A DNA stretch of 64,000 nucleotides. It comes from Pseudoalteromonas amylolytica. GTDB lineage: Bacteria > Pseudomonadota > Gammaproteobacteria > Enterobacterales > Alteromonadaceae. The notes below the pieces were generated by a model. That model saw only the letters and a program-made list of their open reading frames with translations. It was not told the origin of the DNA and did no database searches. Where the stretch lies: the NCBI RefSeq assembly GCF_001854605.1, contig NZ_MKJU01000022.1:1-64000 (forward strand), read 5' to 3'. Below, piece after piece: positions 1-8,722 of this stretch; the first letter of the stretch is position 1, and each line of letters begins with the position of its first letter. The position numbers and the translations under genes were made by a program.

Positions 1-23
1 ATAATTCCTAGTTATCCTTACTT

Positions 24-977
24 TTAGAATATGCCTCCTCGGGTATTGGCTTTGGTGATTTGTTTTTGTAGCGCATTGTCGTTGACATGAGTGTACAGTT
101 GCGTGGTCAAGATACTTTGATGGCCGAGCAAGCGCTGTACAAATCGAATGTCTACGCCTGATTCAAGTAGTTGGCACGCGGCTGAGTGTCGATACATATG
201 TGGCGTAACTTTTTCGAGCTTGGCTGCATGTGATGTTTCTCTGATGAGTTTACGAATAAAGTGAGCGGAGGCCGGTTTTCCACGGCTGTTGGTGAGTAAT
301 AATGAGTGCCCAGCGGTGGTGATGTTTCTTAATGGCAAATAGGCCCTAATGAGTTCTACAACTTCACTACTAGGAATAAAAACATAGCGCTCCCTTTGGC
401 CTTTACCAAATATTTTGATTTTCTTTTCGCTTAGATGAATGTGCTTTATGTCGATGTTGATCAGTTCACTCACTCTCACTCCTGTAGCAAACAACAGTTC
501 TATCGCTAAAAGCGTGGTAAGTTGATTGAGTTGCTTGGGTGTTTTGATCAAAGCGCTTAGCGTAGTGATGTTATAGCTGTCATGCTTGCAAATATTAAGG
601 TTCGTACGCGCGGCTCTGAGCATTTTTCTTAGGCTACTTTTTGGGATATTACGAGGTAGTTGAGTGGGTACCTTGATACTAATGTCTGCCTTATGAAATG
701 GATTCGTTTGTATAAACTCTTCTCTTTCAAGCCATCTAAACATGGCTTTTAGGCAGGCGAGGCGCCTTTTTATTGTACGCACACTGAGGTTTGTTTGCTG
801 CAATCTGTGTAGGTAGTTTTGTAGTTGCTTTTTATCAAATTCACTAATTTCTTGTTCGCGAACCAATGATTGAAAGGTTGTCAGGTCTTGGCGATATGCC
901 TTTAGGGTAAGTGTTGAAAGTTGTTTATTGGTCTTACAGTAGGCTAGAAATTGTTCGCATGTTTCGCTGATTTGCAT
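24..977 (-). CDS. tyrosine recombinase / phage-type integrase
   Basis: Site-specific DNA recombinase of the tyrosine (XerC/D-phage integrase) family, 317 aa from the ATG at 977; a TTG eight codons upstream is possible but has no better ribosome site. The N-terminal SAM-like DNA-binding half (about 1-90) is followed by the catalytic domain. The active-site set is complete: Arg168 in GVRVSEL, Lys192 in FGKGQRER, His260 and Arg263 in HMYRHSA, His286 in LLGHQS and Tyr295 in QLYTHV. It should therefore be active. It is not XerC or XerD by context, as no housekeeping neighbour of those genes is present. No att repeat or cargo gene is visible on the right side. Just after the stop, at the window edge, is an AGGA-type ribosome site on the same strand, so another co-oriented gene, perhaps a second recombinase, may follow outside the window. 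Confidence 0.85.
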   Translation of the reverse strand: MQISETCEQFLAYCKTNKQLSTLTLKAYRQDLTTFQSLVREQEISEFDKKQLQNYLHRLQQTNLSVRTIKRRLACLKAMFRWLEREEFIQTNPFHKADISIKVPTQLPRNIPKSSLRKMLRAARTNLNICKHDSYNITTLSALIKTPKQLNQLTTLLAIELLFATGVRVSELINIDIKHIHLSEKKIKIFGKGQRERYVFIPSSEVVELIRAYLPLRNITTAGHSLLLTNSRGKPASAHFIRKLIRETSHAAKLEKVTPHMYRHSAACQLLESGVDIRFVQRLLGHQSILTTQLYTHVNDNALQKQITKANTRGGIF

Positions 978-1093
978 TGATACTACTCTATATAAATTCA
1001 ATGAAATTAATATGATAGTGTAGTTGTTGCGAAAATAGAAATATTACCTACTAAGATGCACCAATCATTTATCTGTCAGTCCAAGCGCACCAC

Positions 1094-1984
1094 TTAAGGT
1101 GCTTTAATATCCGTCTGCCACTGTGCGGCTAGGTGATCGATAAAGGCGCGTACAGCGGGTCTTTGATAGCTTCTGGACAAATACACTGCCCACAGTGACA
1201 TGGTCGGTAATATGGTGCCCCGAAGCAGTCGCACCAGTTTGCCAGATTGGATGTGTGGATTGGCTAAATCGCAGGGGAGATAGGCAACTCCTAGGCCGTC
1301 GATACAGGCGTTGATCAAAACCGACACATCATTGGCTTTGATATTTCCATTTACTTCAATGGTGCGTAATTGCTCTTGCTCTATAAAAGTCCAGCTGCGT
1401 TGCGGCACATGCACAAGACAGTTGTGATGTTTGAGTTGACCAAGAGCGTCTATCTGCCCATGTTTTTGTATGTACTCGGGTGAGCAACATAGCGCACTAT
1501 CTATGCTCATCAGTTTGCGCGCGATAAGGGAGTCATCGGGTTGGTTTGTGTAGCGTAGGGCAACATCGATATGCTCTTCGACAAGTTGGGCATTACTATC
1601 TGACATCACTAACTGAACACGTACTTTAGGGTGTTGCAAAGTAAACGGCACGAGCGCTTCATAGAGTAAGTTCTGGCCAAGTCCAATAGGGCTTGCGATA
1701 CGGATCTCACCGATCAGCTCTTCATTGTGACTATGAGCAATCCTTTCTAAATGAGCAACTTCATGCAGTACGCGTTCGGATTGAGATATGAGCTCTTCTC
1801 CAGGTGCTGTTAAGCTCACCTTACGTGTTGTGCGGTGCAATAAACGCACATTAAGCCAGTCTTCTAATTCTTTGATATGCCTTGTGACTTTAACCCGACT
1901 AATGCCCAACTGCTCCGCCGCTTGAGTATAGCTACCGGTACTGGCCACCTCGGCAAAGCTTCTGAGCGCTGTGATCTTATCCAT
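1094..1984 (-). CDS. LysR-family transcriptional regulator
   Basis: LysR-type regulator of 296 aa, the usual family length. The N-terminal winged helix-turn-helix is at about 1-60 (AEVASTGSYTQAAEQLG, then the RLLHRTTRKVSLT wing). An effector-binding periplasmic-protein-like domain fills about 90-290. It is divergent from the NAD(P)-binding protein starting at 2108. The 120-bp region between them carries a TGAAC/GTTCA dyad that is a likely operator. The classic LysR arrangement suggests it controls itself and the divergent gene. The inducer cannot be read from sequence. Confidence 0.88.
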   Translation of the reverse strand: MDKITALRSFAEVASTGSYTQAAEQLGISRVKVTRHIKELEDWLNVRLLHRTTRKVSLTAPGEELISQSERVLHEVAHLERIAHSHNEELIGEIRIASPIGLGQNLLYEALVPFTLQHPKVRVQLVMSDSNAQLVEEHIDVALRYTNQPDDSLIARKLMSIDSALCCSPEYIQKHGQIDALGQLKHHNCLVHVPQRSWTFIEQEQLRTIEVNGNIKANDVSVLINACIDGLGVAYLPCDLANPHIQSGKLVRLLRGTILPTMSLWAVYLSRSYQRPAVRAFIDHLAAQWQTDIKAP

Positions 1985-2008
1985 AACACACTTTAATTGT
2001 TTCTATTT

Positions 2009-2066
2009 GTGAACTAATTATGTTCATATTTCTATATTTATTACAAATATTGTTTTGAACATAATT
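2009..2066. promoter_or_regulatory. candidate LysR operator: TGAAC/GTTCA half-sites in divergent promoter
   Basis: Three copies of the same half-site lie between the LysR gene and its divergent partner. TGAAC at 2010-2014 and GTTCA at 2022-2026 form a 17-bp dyad. The second arm, extended to AATTATGTTCA (2016-2026), is also a perfect 11-bp inverted match to TGAACATAATT at 2056-2066. This resembles the recognition site plus activation site seen at many LysR promoters. Binding is inferred. Confidence 0.5.
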
Positions 2067-2107
2067 GCACCACTGGCTAAACAGACATATCGTAATTGGA
2101 GACAAAC

Positions 2108-2743
2108 ATGAAAATAGCAGTAATAGGTGCAACAGGCTGGATTGGTTCAACTATCGTGGGAGAGGCGTTAGCACAAGGCCATCAAGTAATCGCTATCAGC
2201 CGTGAGGTGGTACCGACGGATAACTCAAATGTGGTTGTGCGCCCATTAGACTTGTTAGCGACAATGGGACTTAAAGAAGCGGTCTTGGGAGCGGATATAG
2301 TGATAAGTGCTATAGGCGGTCGTGCCGCTGGTAATCATGAGATAGTTGTAAATACAGCACAGCGTTTACTAGATGAGCTACCACAACTGGGAATTGCACG
2401 ACTGCTGTGGGTTGGGGGAGCTGGCAGCCTGATCACCTCAAGTGGTGAGTCATTATTATCATCACCTAACTTTCCACCAGAGCATAAAGATGAAGCCATA
2501 GCACAAGGGCAAGCGTTGGATGTGTTCAAAAATACCCGAAGCGAATTGGACTGGGTGTTTGTCAGTCCTGCTGCGCAGATATTTCTAGGTGAGCGCACGG
2601 GCACATATCGTGTTGGCGGCGATCAGTTATTATTGGATACACAAGGTAATAGCACTATTTCGGTACAGGACTATGCCAAAGCGCTGGTAGATGAGGCGCA
2701 AAACTCGGTGTATCACCGCCAGCGCATCGGTATTGCATACTAA
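2108..2743 (+). CDS. NAD(P)-binding Rossmann-fold protein, NmrA/atypical SDR type
   Basis: A 211-aa protein with an N-terminal Rossmann nucleotide-binding motif, IGATGWIGSTIVGEAL (GxxGxxG), as in the NmrA/YwnB group of atypical short-chain dehydrogenases. I chose ATG 2108 because GGAG at 2098-2101 sits six bases before it. A TTG at 2096 would overlap that ribosome site. The family includes NAD(P)H-dependent reductases and redox sensors without catalytic activity, so the substrate is unknown. It is divergent from a LysR regulator that probably controls it, and is followed by an intrinsic terminator, so it is probably a single-gene transcript. Confidence 0.8.
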   Translation: MKIAVIGATGWIGSTIVGEALAQGHQVIAISREVVPTDNSNVVVRPLDLLATMGLKEAVLGADIVISAIGGRAAGNHEIVVNTAQRLLDELPQLGIARLLWVGGAGSLITSSGESLLSSPNFPPEHKDEAIAQGQALDVFKNTRSELDWVFVSPAAQIFLGERTGTYRVGGDQLLLDTQGNSTISVQDYAKALVDEAQNSVYHRQRIGIAY

Positions 2744-2818
2744 AGTGATACCATGGCGATTCGGTTTGTTCTAATGCAGGTTTAAGATTAGTATTACATC
2801 ATTGAGCAAATAACTATA

Positions 2819-2845
2819 AACCGTAGTGGAAGCTGCGGTTTTTGC
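2819..2845 (+). terminator. Rho-independent terminator after the NmrA-like gene
   Basis: AACCGTAG / CTGCGGTT stem (8 bp with one G-U pair) around a 6-base loop, followed by a T-rich run. It separates the NmrA-like gene from the aldehyde dehydrogenase. Confidence 0.65.
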
Positions 2846-2863
2846 GCTTTTATGAGGTGAAAG

Positions 2864-4297
2864 ATGAGTTTATTAGAAGGGCTGGAACATTCACTAATAG
2901 CGGGTGAGTCTTATCACACAGAGCAACATTTTTCAGTTTTGAACCCTGCCACAGGTGAGCCGTTGGCGTATGTTAGTGAGGTTGATGAGCGAGGCACTGC
3001 GCTGGCACTACAAAGTGCAACAGGCACCTATGAAGTGCTAAAAGCGACCAGTGCTAAGCAACGTAGTGAAGTGTTATGGCGCTGGTACGAGCTGGTAATG
3101 GAAAACAAACCGCTACTTGCTCGCTTACTAACACAAGAGCAAGGCAAACCACTCAAAGAAGCGATGGGAGAGGTTGATTATGCTGCTGGGTATATTCAGT
3201 GGTATGCGGAACAAGCAAAGCGCAGCTATGGTGAGATTATTCCGGCCAATGATGCGCAACATCATTTAAGCGCTATAAAACAAGGGGTTGGCGTAGTCCT
3301 TGGGATCACGCCATGGAATTTTCCACTGGCAATGATCACACGTAAAGTCGCCCCTGCTTATGCCGCAGGTTGTAGCTTTATCCTTAAACCTTCGGAGCAA
3401 ACCCCATTATCCGCATTGGCACTGGCTCAACTTGCTTTGCAAGCTGGAATGGAAAAGGGCGCTTTCCAAGTATTGTTAACATCCGATTCTGCGGGGCTCA
3501 TTAAACCGCTTTGTCAGACAAGCCGCATTCGTAAGCTCACCTTTACTGGCTCAACACAAGTTGGCCGTATTTTGCTTGAGCAATGTGCAAGTACGATAAA
3601 GCGCACCTCGATGGAGCTTGGCGGCAATGCGCCTTTCATCATTTTTGAATCCGCAAATTTAGATGAGGCAGTGGCTGGGCTGATGGCTGCAAAGTTTCGC
3701 AATGCAGGTCAAACGTGTATCGCTGCAAACCGTATTTTATTACAACAAGGTATTGAAGAGCATTTTCTTGAACGTTTGATTAAAGCAGTAGATAAGCTCA
3801 TTGTGGGTGATGGCTTAGAAGAAGGGGTTGATATTGGTCCGCTTATCACGCTTGAGGCCAAGGAAAAAGCACAAAAGCTTATTGATGATGCCATTAAAAA
3901 AGGTGCAGAGGTTATTTATCAAGGTAAGCAGCAATCAGGCCTATTTATGGCGCCTGTGATATTGACGGGGGTTACCACAAACATGGATATTGCAAATCAA
4001 GAAATATTCGCCCCCGTGGTGAGCATTATGTCATTCTCAGGTGAATCTGATGCCGTTAAATTGGCCAATAGTGTAGAAGAAGGATTAGCAGCTTATTTTT
4101 ACTCTCAGGATGTGTCACAAATACATAGGGTATCTTTATCCTTGGATTATGGCATGGTGGGTATTAATGAGGGCATAATTTCAAACCCTGTGGCACCATT
4201 TGGTGGTGTAAAGCAGTCTGGCTTAGGCAAAGAGGGCGGTCATCAAGGTTTGGATGAATACTTAACGGTTAAATACCTTTGCCAAAAGTTTGATTAG
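2864..4297 (+). CDS. NAD(P)-dependent succinate-semialdehyde dehydrogenase family protein
   Basis: Aldehyde dehydrogenase of 477 aa, closest in character to succinate-semialdehyde dehydrogenases (GabD type), which oxidise succinic semialdehyde to succinate in GABA breakdown. Visible catalytic features are Asn152 in PWNFP, Lys175 in the KPSE cofactor loop, the FTGST turn near 227, Glu251 in MELGG and the nucleophile Cys285 in AGQTCIAANR. The KPSE motif suggests NADP can be used. No GABA transaminase or transporter is adjacent, so the physiological aldehyde is uncertain. The start is supported by a GAGGTG ribosome site. The gene stands alone, with 91 bp before the next gene. Confidence 0.82.
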   Translation: MSLLEGLEHSLIAGESYHTEQHFSVLNPATGEPLAYVSEVDERGTALALQSATGTYEVLKATSAKQRSEVLWRWYELVMENKPLLARLLTQEQGKPLKEAMGEVDYAAGYIQWYAEQAKRSYGEIIPANDAQHHLSAIKQGVGVVLGITPWNFPLAMITRKVAPAYAAGCSFILKPSEQTPLSALALAQLALQAGMEKGAFQVLLTSDSAGLIKPLCQTSRIRKLTFTGSTQVGRILLEQCASTIKRTSMELGGNAPFIIFESANLDEAVAGLMAAKFRNAGQTCIAANRILLQQGIEEHFLERLIKAVDKLIVGDGLEEGVDIGPLITLEAKEKAQKLIDDAIKKGAEVIYQGKQQSGLFMAPVILTGVTTNMDIANQEIFAPVVSIMSFSGESDAVKLANSVEEGLAAYFYSQDVSQIHRVSLSLDYGMVGINEGIISNPVAPFGGVKQSGLGKEGGHQGLDEYLTVKYLCQKFD

Positions 4298-4388
4298 CGC
4301 ATTTTTCGCAATGACTTTTCATTAATCACAAAGAGCGATAAACTTTCGCGCTGGATTATTTTTTTCTTTCAAGCAAGGAGCAAAACCA

Positions 4389-5261
4389 TTGCAACACGTC
4401 AATACACCTATGTTGGTGGTTTTAGCAGCTGGGCTTGGTAGCCGTTTTGGTGGTGGCAAACAAATTGCGCTGTTACCGAAAGTAAATCGCACTATTATGG
4501 AGCTGAGTATTGAAGATGCTTATCATGCTGGTGTGCGTGAGGTTATTCTAGTTATTAATGCGCAGGTAGAAGCAGCAATACAGCGGGACATTTTGCCGCG
4601 TTTACCTTCGCAAATGAAAGTTACCTTGGTTGAACAAAGCATTAGGCAAGTACCAGAGCAGTTTGCAAGTTATGCTGCGCAACGACAAAAACCATGGGGA
4701 ACGGGCCATGCTTTACTATGCGCCAAGGCATATATAACTAAACCCGCAATAGTGATCACTGCCGATGATTATTATGGTCCGACCGCGTATCAACAAATGG
4801 TAGAACACTTTCACAGGCGGCCTGAAGATATGGCAATGGTGGCTTACCCGTTATTGAACACCTTGTCTCAACTGGGTGGTGTTAACAGAGGTATATGCCA
4901 GTTAAATGATGATAAATTAATCAGTGTTAAGGAATATACAGATATCTATCATACCGCAAACGGGGTTGTCGGGTGTTATGAAGGCCGACAGCAACTTCTG
5001 CCTGACTCTGCGCTGGCATCAATGACATTCTGGGGAATAACGCCTAAGTTGATAGAAAGCCTAGAGCAGGGCTTTGTTGAGTTCTTAATGAGTTATGACA
5101 ACGGTGTCAAAAAAGAGTATTATTTACCAAATTGTATTGAACAATGCATCGTATCAAGGAACCTGGATTTGATTGTGTATTCAGCCGAAGATCATTGGTA
5201 TGGCGTTACGTTTAAAGAAGAATTAGCAGCGGTGGCAGGAAAAATACATGAACAACGCTAA
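4389..5261 (+). CDS. sugar-phosphate nucleotidyltransferase (MobA/RmlA-like)
   Basis: NTP-transferase-fold protein of 290 aa. The N-terminal signature LAAGLGSRFGGGKQ is the nucleotide-binding loop of sugar-1-phosphate nucleotidylyltransferases, and TADDYYG near 130 supplies the metal-binding acidic pair. The start is taken as TTG 4389 because AAGGAG lies at 4375-4380 with an 8-base gap; an in-frame ATG about seven codons in is the alternative. It overlaps the next gene, an APH-fold kinase, by 14 bases, so they are translationally coupled. Inference: the kinase makes a hexosamine 1-phosphate and this enzyme turns it into an NDP-sugar, analogous to AmgK-MurU or NahK with a pyrophosphorylase. 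The nucleotide and sugar are not determined by sequence alone. Confidence 0.78.
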   Translation: MQHVNTPMLVVLAAGLGSRFGGGKQIALLPKVNRTIMELSIEDAYHAGVREVILVINAQVEAAIQRDILPRLPSQMKVTLVEQSIRQVPEQFASYAAQRQKPWGTGHALLCAKAYITKPAIVITADDYYGPTAYQQMVEHFHRRPEDMAMVAYPLLNTLSQLGGVNRGICQLNDDKLISVKEYTDIYHTANGVVGCYEGRQQLLPDSALASMTFWGITPKLIESLEQGFVEFLMSYDNGVKKEYYLPNCIEQCIVSRNLDLIVYSAEDHWYGVTFKEELAAVAGKIHEQR

Positions 5262-6387
5262 TAATGAAAGAGAAGTGCTCTTCGGTTGTATGCCATTATT
5301 CAATGAGGTTAGTATGGAAAATCGTGCAGTAGCGGCACACCTATCACAGCAGTTTGGACTTCAGGGTGAGCAGCCTGTCATGAATCCAATTGGCAATGGA
5401 CACATTAATACCACAATGTTACTCAAAGATACAAAACAAGCTGTGGTCGTCCAAAAGCTCAATACCGATGTGTTTCCCAATCCAGAGCAACTGGTAGAGA
5501 ATGCGCGTGCCATTGAGCAACATTTATCTGATAAAGTGGTACAAGGTGAATATGGCTTACATATTATTAAGCACTTGCCCACTGTCGAAAATGAATATCT
5601 AGTTAACCACAATGGCGGCGTGTGGCGGGCATTGGAGTTTATTGGCGGTAGTTATAGTGAAGATGTGGTTGACTCCACAAGTAAGGCGCAAACGGCGGCT
5701 AACGCATTTGGTCAATTTGCCAAGGCGCTTGAAGATTTTGAAGCCCAGCAGTTACATCATGTGATCCCTGACTTTCACAATCTTGCCAAACGTATTGAAA
5801 CCTTTAAAAAGACACTCCAACAGGACCGCCACAATCGTGCGCAACTATGTATTGATGATATCGCTTTTTGTCAGTCTCAATTTAGCTTAGCTGATGAATT
5901 GCAAGTATTGCTTAAATCCATCCCATTGCGCCCTTGCCACAACGATACAAAAATCAATAACATGCTATTTTGCACTAAAACTAATCAAGGAAAGGCTGTG
6001 ATCGATATGGACACATGTATGCCTGGCTATTGGTTATTTGATTTTGGAGATATGGTGCGCACGTTCTGCTCACCAGAGGCGGAGGATTCTCTTAATCTGG
6101 AAAATGTTGTGGTTCGCGAAGAAATATTCTCAGCGATTGTAAAAGGTTATGTGGAGCCGTTGGCAGATACCTTGACCGAGCAAGAAAAAAACAGCTTTTT
6201 ACTGGGGGCTAAAGTGATGCCCTTTATGATTGGCCTACGCTTTTTAACTGACTATCTAGACGGAGATAATTACTTTGCAGTGCATAGAGAGCAGCACAAC
6301 CTTCAGCGCTCTCGTAATCAGTTTAAGCTATATCAAGATGTGTTGGCTAAGGAGAAAATACTGAAAGATATTTTGGCTCAATACTGA
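5248..6387 (+). CDS. APH-fold sugar kinase, N-acetylhexosamine 1-kinase-like
   Basis: Aminoglycoside-phosphotransferase-fold kinase of 379 aa. The catalytic loop RPCHNDTKINNML carries the Brenner-type HxDxxxxN motif, and IDMDTCMPGY followed by DFGDMVR supplies the metal-binding Asp residues. The combination HNDTKINN plus D-DTCMPG is, from memory, typical of the N-acetylhexosamine 1-kinase (NahK) branch rather than of antibiotic-modifying enzymes. ATG 5248 follows AGGA with a 7-base gap and overlaps the end of the nucleotidyltransferase. An intrinsic terminator lies five bases past the stop, so these two genes form a closed operon. It probably phosphorylates GalNAc or GlcNAc, in keeping with the GH109 glycosidase next door. 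Confidence 0.72.
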   Translation: MNNANNEREVLFGCMPLFNEVSMENRAVAAHLSQQFGLQGEQPVMNPIGNGHINTTMLLKDTKQAVVVQKLNTDVFPNPEQLVENARAIEQHLSDKVVQGEYGLHIIKHLPTVENEYLVNHNGGVWRALEFIGGSYSEDVVDSTSKAQTAANAFGQFAKALEDFEAQQLHHVIPDFHNLAKRIETFKKTLQQDRHNRAQLCIDDIAFCQSQFSLADELQVLLKSIPLRPCHNDTKINNMLFCTKTNQGKAVIDMDTCMPGYWLFDFGDMVRTFCSPEAEDSLNLENVVVREEIFSAIVKGYVEPLADTLTEQEKNSFLLGAKVMPFMIGLRFLTDYLDGDNYFAVHREQHNLQRSRNQFKLYQDVLAKEKILKDILAQY

Positions 6388-6391
6388 CATG

Positions 6392-6414
6392 AAAAGGCGC
6401 TACGGCGCTTTTTT
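6392..6414 (+). terminator. Rho-independent terminator of the nucleotidyltransferase-kinase operon
   Basis: AAAAGGCGC / GCGCTTTTTT hairpin with a TACG tetraloop and six T residues, just after the kinase stop codon. Confidence 0.8.
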
Positions 6415-6523
6415 AGTATCACGTGAATTATCTTAAGCCGTGGGGAGTTAGTCGCATTCTTTTTTGCATTGCTGCCCGTATGCGGTAGCGTGCAGATGAA
6501 GTATCTTTTAAGGAACAATAATA

Positions 6524-7906
6524 ATGACAAAAATGAATCGTAGAGACTTTCTCAAAGCGGCAGGCAGCGCAGTGGGGGCAACAGCCATTGCTGGAACCGC
6601 TCTGACTGGGTGCGCACAAAATTTAAAAGGGAGCGTACCACCTCGTGCAGGGCAATCCGTGATGGGATTGGTTACAAAAAAGCTAGACATCGTGAGAGTT
6701 GGCTTTATTGGCGTTGGTCAACGCGGTTATGGTCATGTCAAACGTATGAGTCAAATTGAGGGGACGCAAATAGTGGCTATTTGTGATACTCATCAAGAGG
6801 TCCTAGACCGGTCGATTAATTTCCTGAGTGAACAAGGCCAGCAAAGACCAGCAACTTACACGGGCGCAGAGCTGGCCTATCAAGACTTGTTAGCGCGCGA
6901 TGATATTGACATTGTCATTATCTCTACACCTTGGAAATGGCATGCACCGATGGCTATAGATACCATGAACAGTGGTAAGCATGCCTTTGTTGAGGTGCCT
7001 TTAGCGCTTAGCGTTGAAGAAATGTGGGACGTGGTAAACACCGCAGAGCGTACCCAACGTCATTGCATGATGATGGAAAATGTAAACTATGGTCGTGATG
7101 AACTAATGGTATTGAACATGGTTCGTCAGGGCCTGTTTGGTGAGTTGCTCCATGGTGAGGCAGCGTATATTCATGAACTACGCTGGCAAATGAAGGAAGT
7201 GGAACATAAAACAGGGTCTTGGCGCACGGATTGGCACAGCAAACGTAACGGCAACTTATATCCGACCCATGGCTTAGGTCCTGTGTCTCAATACATGAAT
7301 ATTAATCGGGGCGATCGATTTGATTATTTAACGTCGATGAGTTCTCCCGCTTTGGGCCGTGCCGCATACGCTCAGCGAGAGTTTTCGCCTGAACATATAC
7401 GTAATCAGGCAAAGTATATCTCAGGGGATATGAACACGACTTTGATAAAGACGGTGAAAGGCCGCAGTATTATGGTTCAGCATGATACAACCACACCACG
7501 ACCATATTCACGCCATAATCTTATTCAAGGTACTAATGGGGTATTTGCAGGGTTCCCTAATCGCATTGCATTGGAGCATGGCAGTGAGACCAGCTTCCAT
7601 GAGTGGGATTATGAGATGAGCAGTTGGTACGCTAAGTACGATCATCCACTTTGGTTACGCATGGGCGAAGAGGCAAAACGTAATGGCGGACACGGTGGAA
7701 TGGATTTTCTGATGTTCTGGCGTATGATTTATTGTCTACGCAATGGCGAACCTTTGGATCAAGATGTTTATGACGGTGCAGCGTGGTCGGTGATTTCTCC
7801 TTTATCGGCATTATCGGTGTCTAATCGCAGTGCATCTATTGATATTCCTGATTTTACTCGTGGAGCTTGGCAACAGGGTAAACCGCTAGGCATCGTAGGC
7901 GTTTAA
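6524..7906 (+). CDS. Tat-exported GH109 alpha-N-acetylgalactosaminidase
   Basis: Gfo/Idh/MocA-fold protein of 460 aa assigned to glycoside hydrolase family 109, whose members use tightly bound NAD to cleave terminal alpha-GalNAc. Residues 5-10 (RRDFLK) and the hydrophobic stretch up to LTGCAQ make a Tat signal with a lipobox-like Cys near 30, so it is probably exported folded and perhaps lipid-anchored. A dinucleotide-binding loop, [12 protein letters not shown], lies at 60-71. YPTHGLGPV near 246-254 and GGHGG at 388-392 are typical of GH109. It is preceded by AAGGA at 6510-6514. The upstream kinase and nucleotidyltransferase could process released GalNAc. A generic Idh-type oxidoreductase is the alternative, but the GGHGG motif argues for GH109. 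Confidence 0.85.
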   Translation: MTKMNRRDFLKAAGSAVGATAIAGTALTGCAQNLKGSVPPRAGQSVMGLVTKKLDIVRVGFIGVGQRGYGHVKRMSQIEGTQIVAICDTHQEVLDRSINFLSEQGQQRPATYTGAELAYQDLLARDDIDIVIISTPWKWHAPMAIDTMNSGKHAFVEVPLALSVEEMWDVVNTAERTQRHCMMMENVNYGRDELMVLNMVRQGLFGELLHGEAAYIHELRWQMKEVEHKTGSWRTDWHSKRNGNLYPTHGLGPVSQYMNINRGDRFDYLTSMSSPALGRAAYAQREFSPEHIRNQAKYISGDMNTTLIKTVKGRSIMVQHDTTTPRPYSRHNLIQGTNGVFAGFPNRIALEHGSETSFHEWDYEMSSWYAKYDHPLWLRMGEEAKRNGGHGGMDFLMFWRMIYCLRNGEPLDQDVYDGAAWSVISPLSALSVSNRSASIDIPDFTRGAWQQGKPLGIVGV

Positions 7907-7917
7907 GAGATTAAGTG

Positions 7918-8412
7918 ATGAAACTACCAGTTCTTTTTATAGTTAGCACCCTGTTGCTCAGTGCATGTGTAACGCAAAAAGCTGATCTATCGCTTGAGCA
8001 AACCGTTAATCGGTATCTCGAAGTGTATCAACAGCGTACAGACTTCGATACGTTTTTATCATTTTATGATGAACGCGCGCAGCTCGAGGATATGGTATAT
8101 GGTCACTACGCAGCGAACCGAGCTGAGATAGAGCAGTTTTATGCTTGGCCGACAAGTCAGGTTACGGTACTTGATAACAAACCCTTATTTAGTATCGAGC
8201 AGCAGATTATCGACGTGCAGCAACGAGTAGCAATCGTATCAGGTGAGTTTCATCGTTTTGATTATGGTGGTGATAAACTTGGGCCTTGGCGCTTTTTAAT
8301 AAAACTGCAATTTAATGAACATGGCCTGATAACATATCAGCAAGACTGGATAAACTATACCCCTAAAGCCATGGTAAGCGATGGAAAAAACCTCAATCTA
8401 CGAATAGATTAG
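7918..8412 (+). CDS. SnoaL/NTF2-like lipoprotein of unknown function
   Basis: A 164-aa predicted lipoprotein. A short signal peptide ends in the lipobox LLSAC (Cys17). The remainder, with NRYLEVYQQRTDFDTFLSFYDERA and later WRFLIKLQFNEHG, looks like the cone-shaped SnoaL/NTF2 fold used for small-ligand binding or polyketide-type isomerisation. ATG 7918 is preferred to the overlapping GTG 7915 because of the spacing from AAGAG. It begins 11 bases after the GH109 stop, so it is probably co-transcribed and may share its location in the cell envelope. No function can be assigned. Confidence 0.65.
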   Translation: MKLPVLFIVSTLLLSACVTQKADLSLEQTVNRYLEVYQQRTDFDTFLSFYDERAQLEDMVYGHYAANRAEIEQFYAWPTSQVTVLDNKPLFSIEQQIIDVQQRVAIVSGEFHRFDYGGDKLGPWRFLIKLQFNEHGLITYQQDWINYTPKAMVSDGKNLNLRID

Positions 8413-8449
8413 GTATTGGTTTTTTAGTTTTACAAACGTTGGAATTGTA

Positions 8450-8698
8450 ATGAAACTATCAGTTGAAATCAGTAAATATCCACTACATGAAGATTATGTA
8501 CCATTTATTAAAGACTTCATTGAGCGCCTTAAAGCACATCAAGAGCTTAAAGTGATTAGTAATAGTATGTCTACACAAGTATTTGGTGACTATGATGTCG
8601 TTATGGGTCAGCTGCAAAAGAATATGAAACGCTCCTTTGAGGAGTATGGAAAAGTAGTGTTTGTATGCAAATTTATCAGCGGTGATTTGTCAGCCTGA
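8450..8698 (+). CDS. YkoF/MTH1187-like thiamine (HMP)-binding small protein
   Basis: An 82-aa protein resembling the ferredoxin-like fold of the YkoF/MTH1187 (thiamine-binding) family. Shared features are the opening VEISKYPL, the central segment SNSMSTQVFGDYDVVM and the closing strand KVVFVCKFISGDL. Characterised YkoF binds thiamine or its pyrimidine (HMP) moiety. The next two genes are a PnuC/PnuT-like permease and a small-molecule kinase, which fits uptake and phosphorylation of thiamine or a precursor. It is a single-domain version, whereas Bacillus YkoF has two such domains. I saw no thi-box riboswitch upstream. Confidence 0.65.
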   Translation: MKLSVEISKYPLHEDYVPFIKDFIERLKAHQELKVISNSMSTQVFGDYDVVMGQLQKNMKRSFEEYGKVVFVCKFISGDLSA

Positions 8699-8722
8699 TG
8701 TTAGAGAGTTAGAGGAGGCATA

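Noticed and set aside
4389..6387. AmgK-MurU cell-wall recycling pair
   Set aside because: The nucleotidyltransferase is longer than MurU and precedes the kinase, and the kinase motif fits NahK better; retained only as an analogy.
5248..6387. Aminoglycoside resistance kinase
   Set aside because: The catalytic-loop context (HNDTKINN, DTCMPG) and operon partner suit a sugar kinase rather than antibiotic modification.
6524..7906. Generic Gfo/Idh/MocA dehydrogenase
   Set aside because: The Tat signal and the GGHGG and THGLGP motifs point to GH109 instead.
8300..8722. TPP riboswitch (thi-box) ahead of the YkoF-PnuC-kinase genes
   Set aside because: The conserved CTGAGA and the ACC-CTGATC/GGATAATGCC blocks are absent in the gaps at 8413-8449 and 8699-8722.
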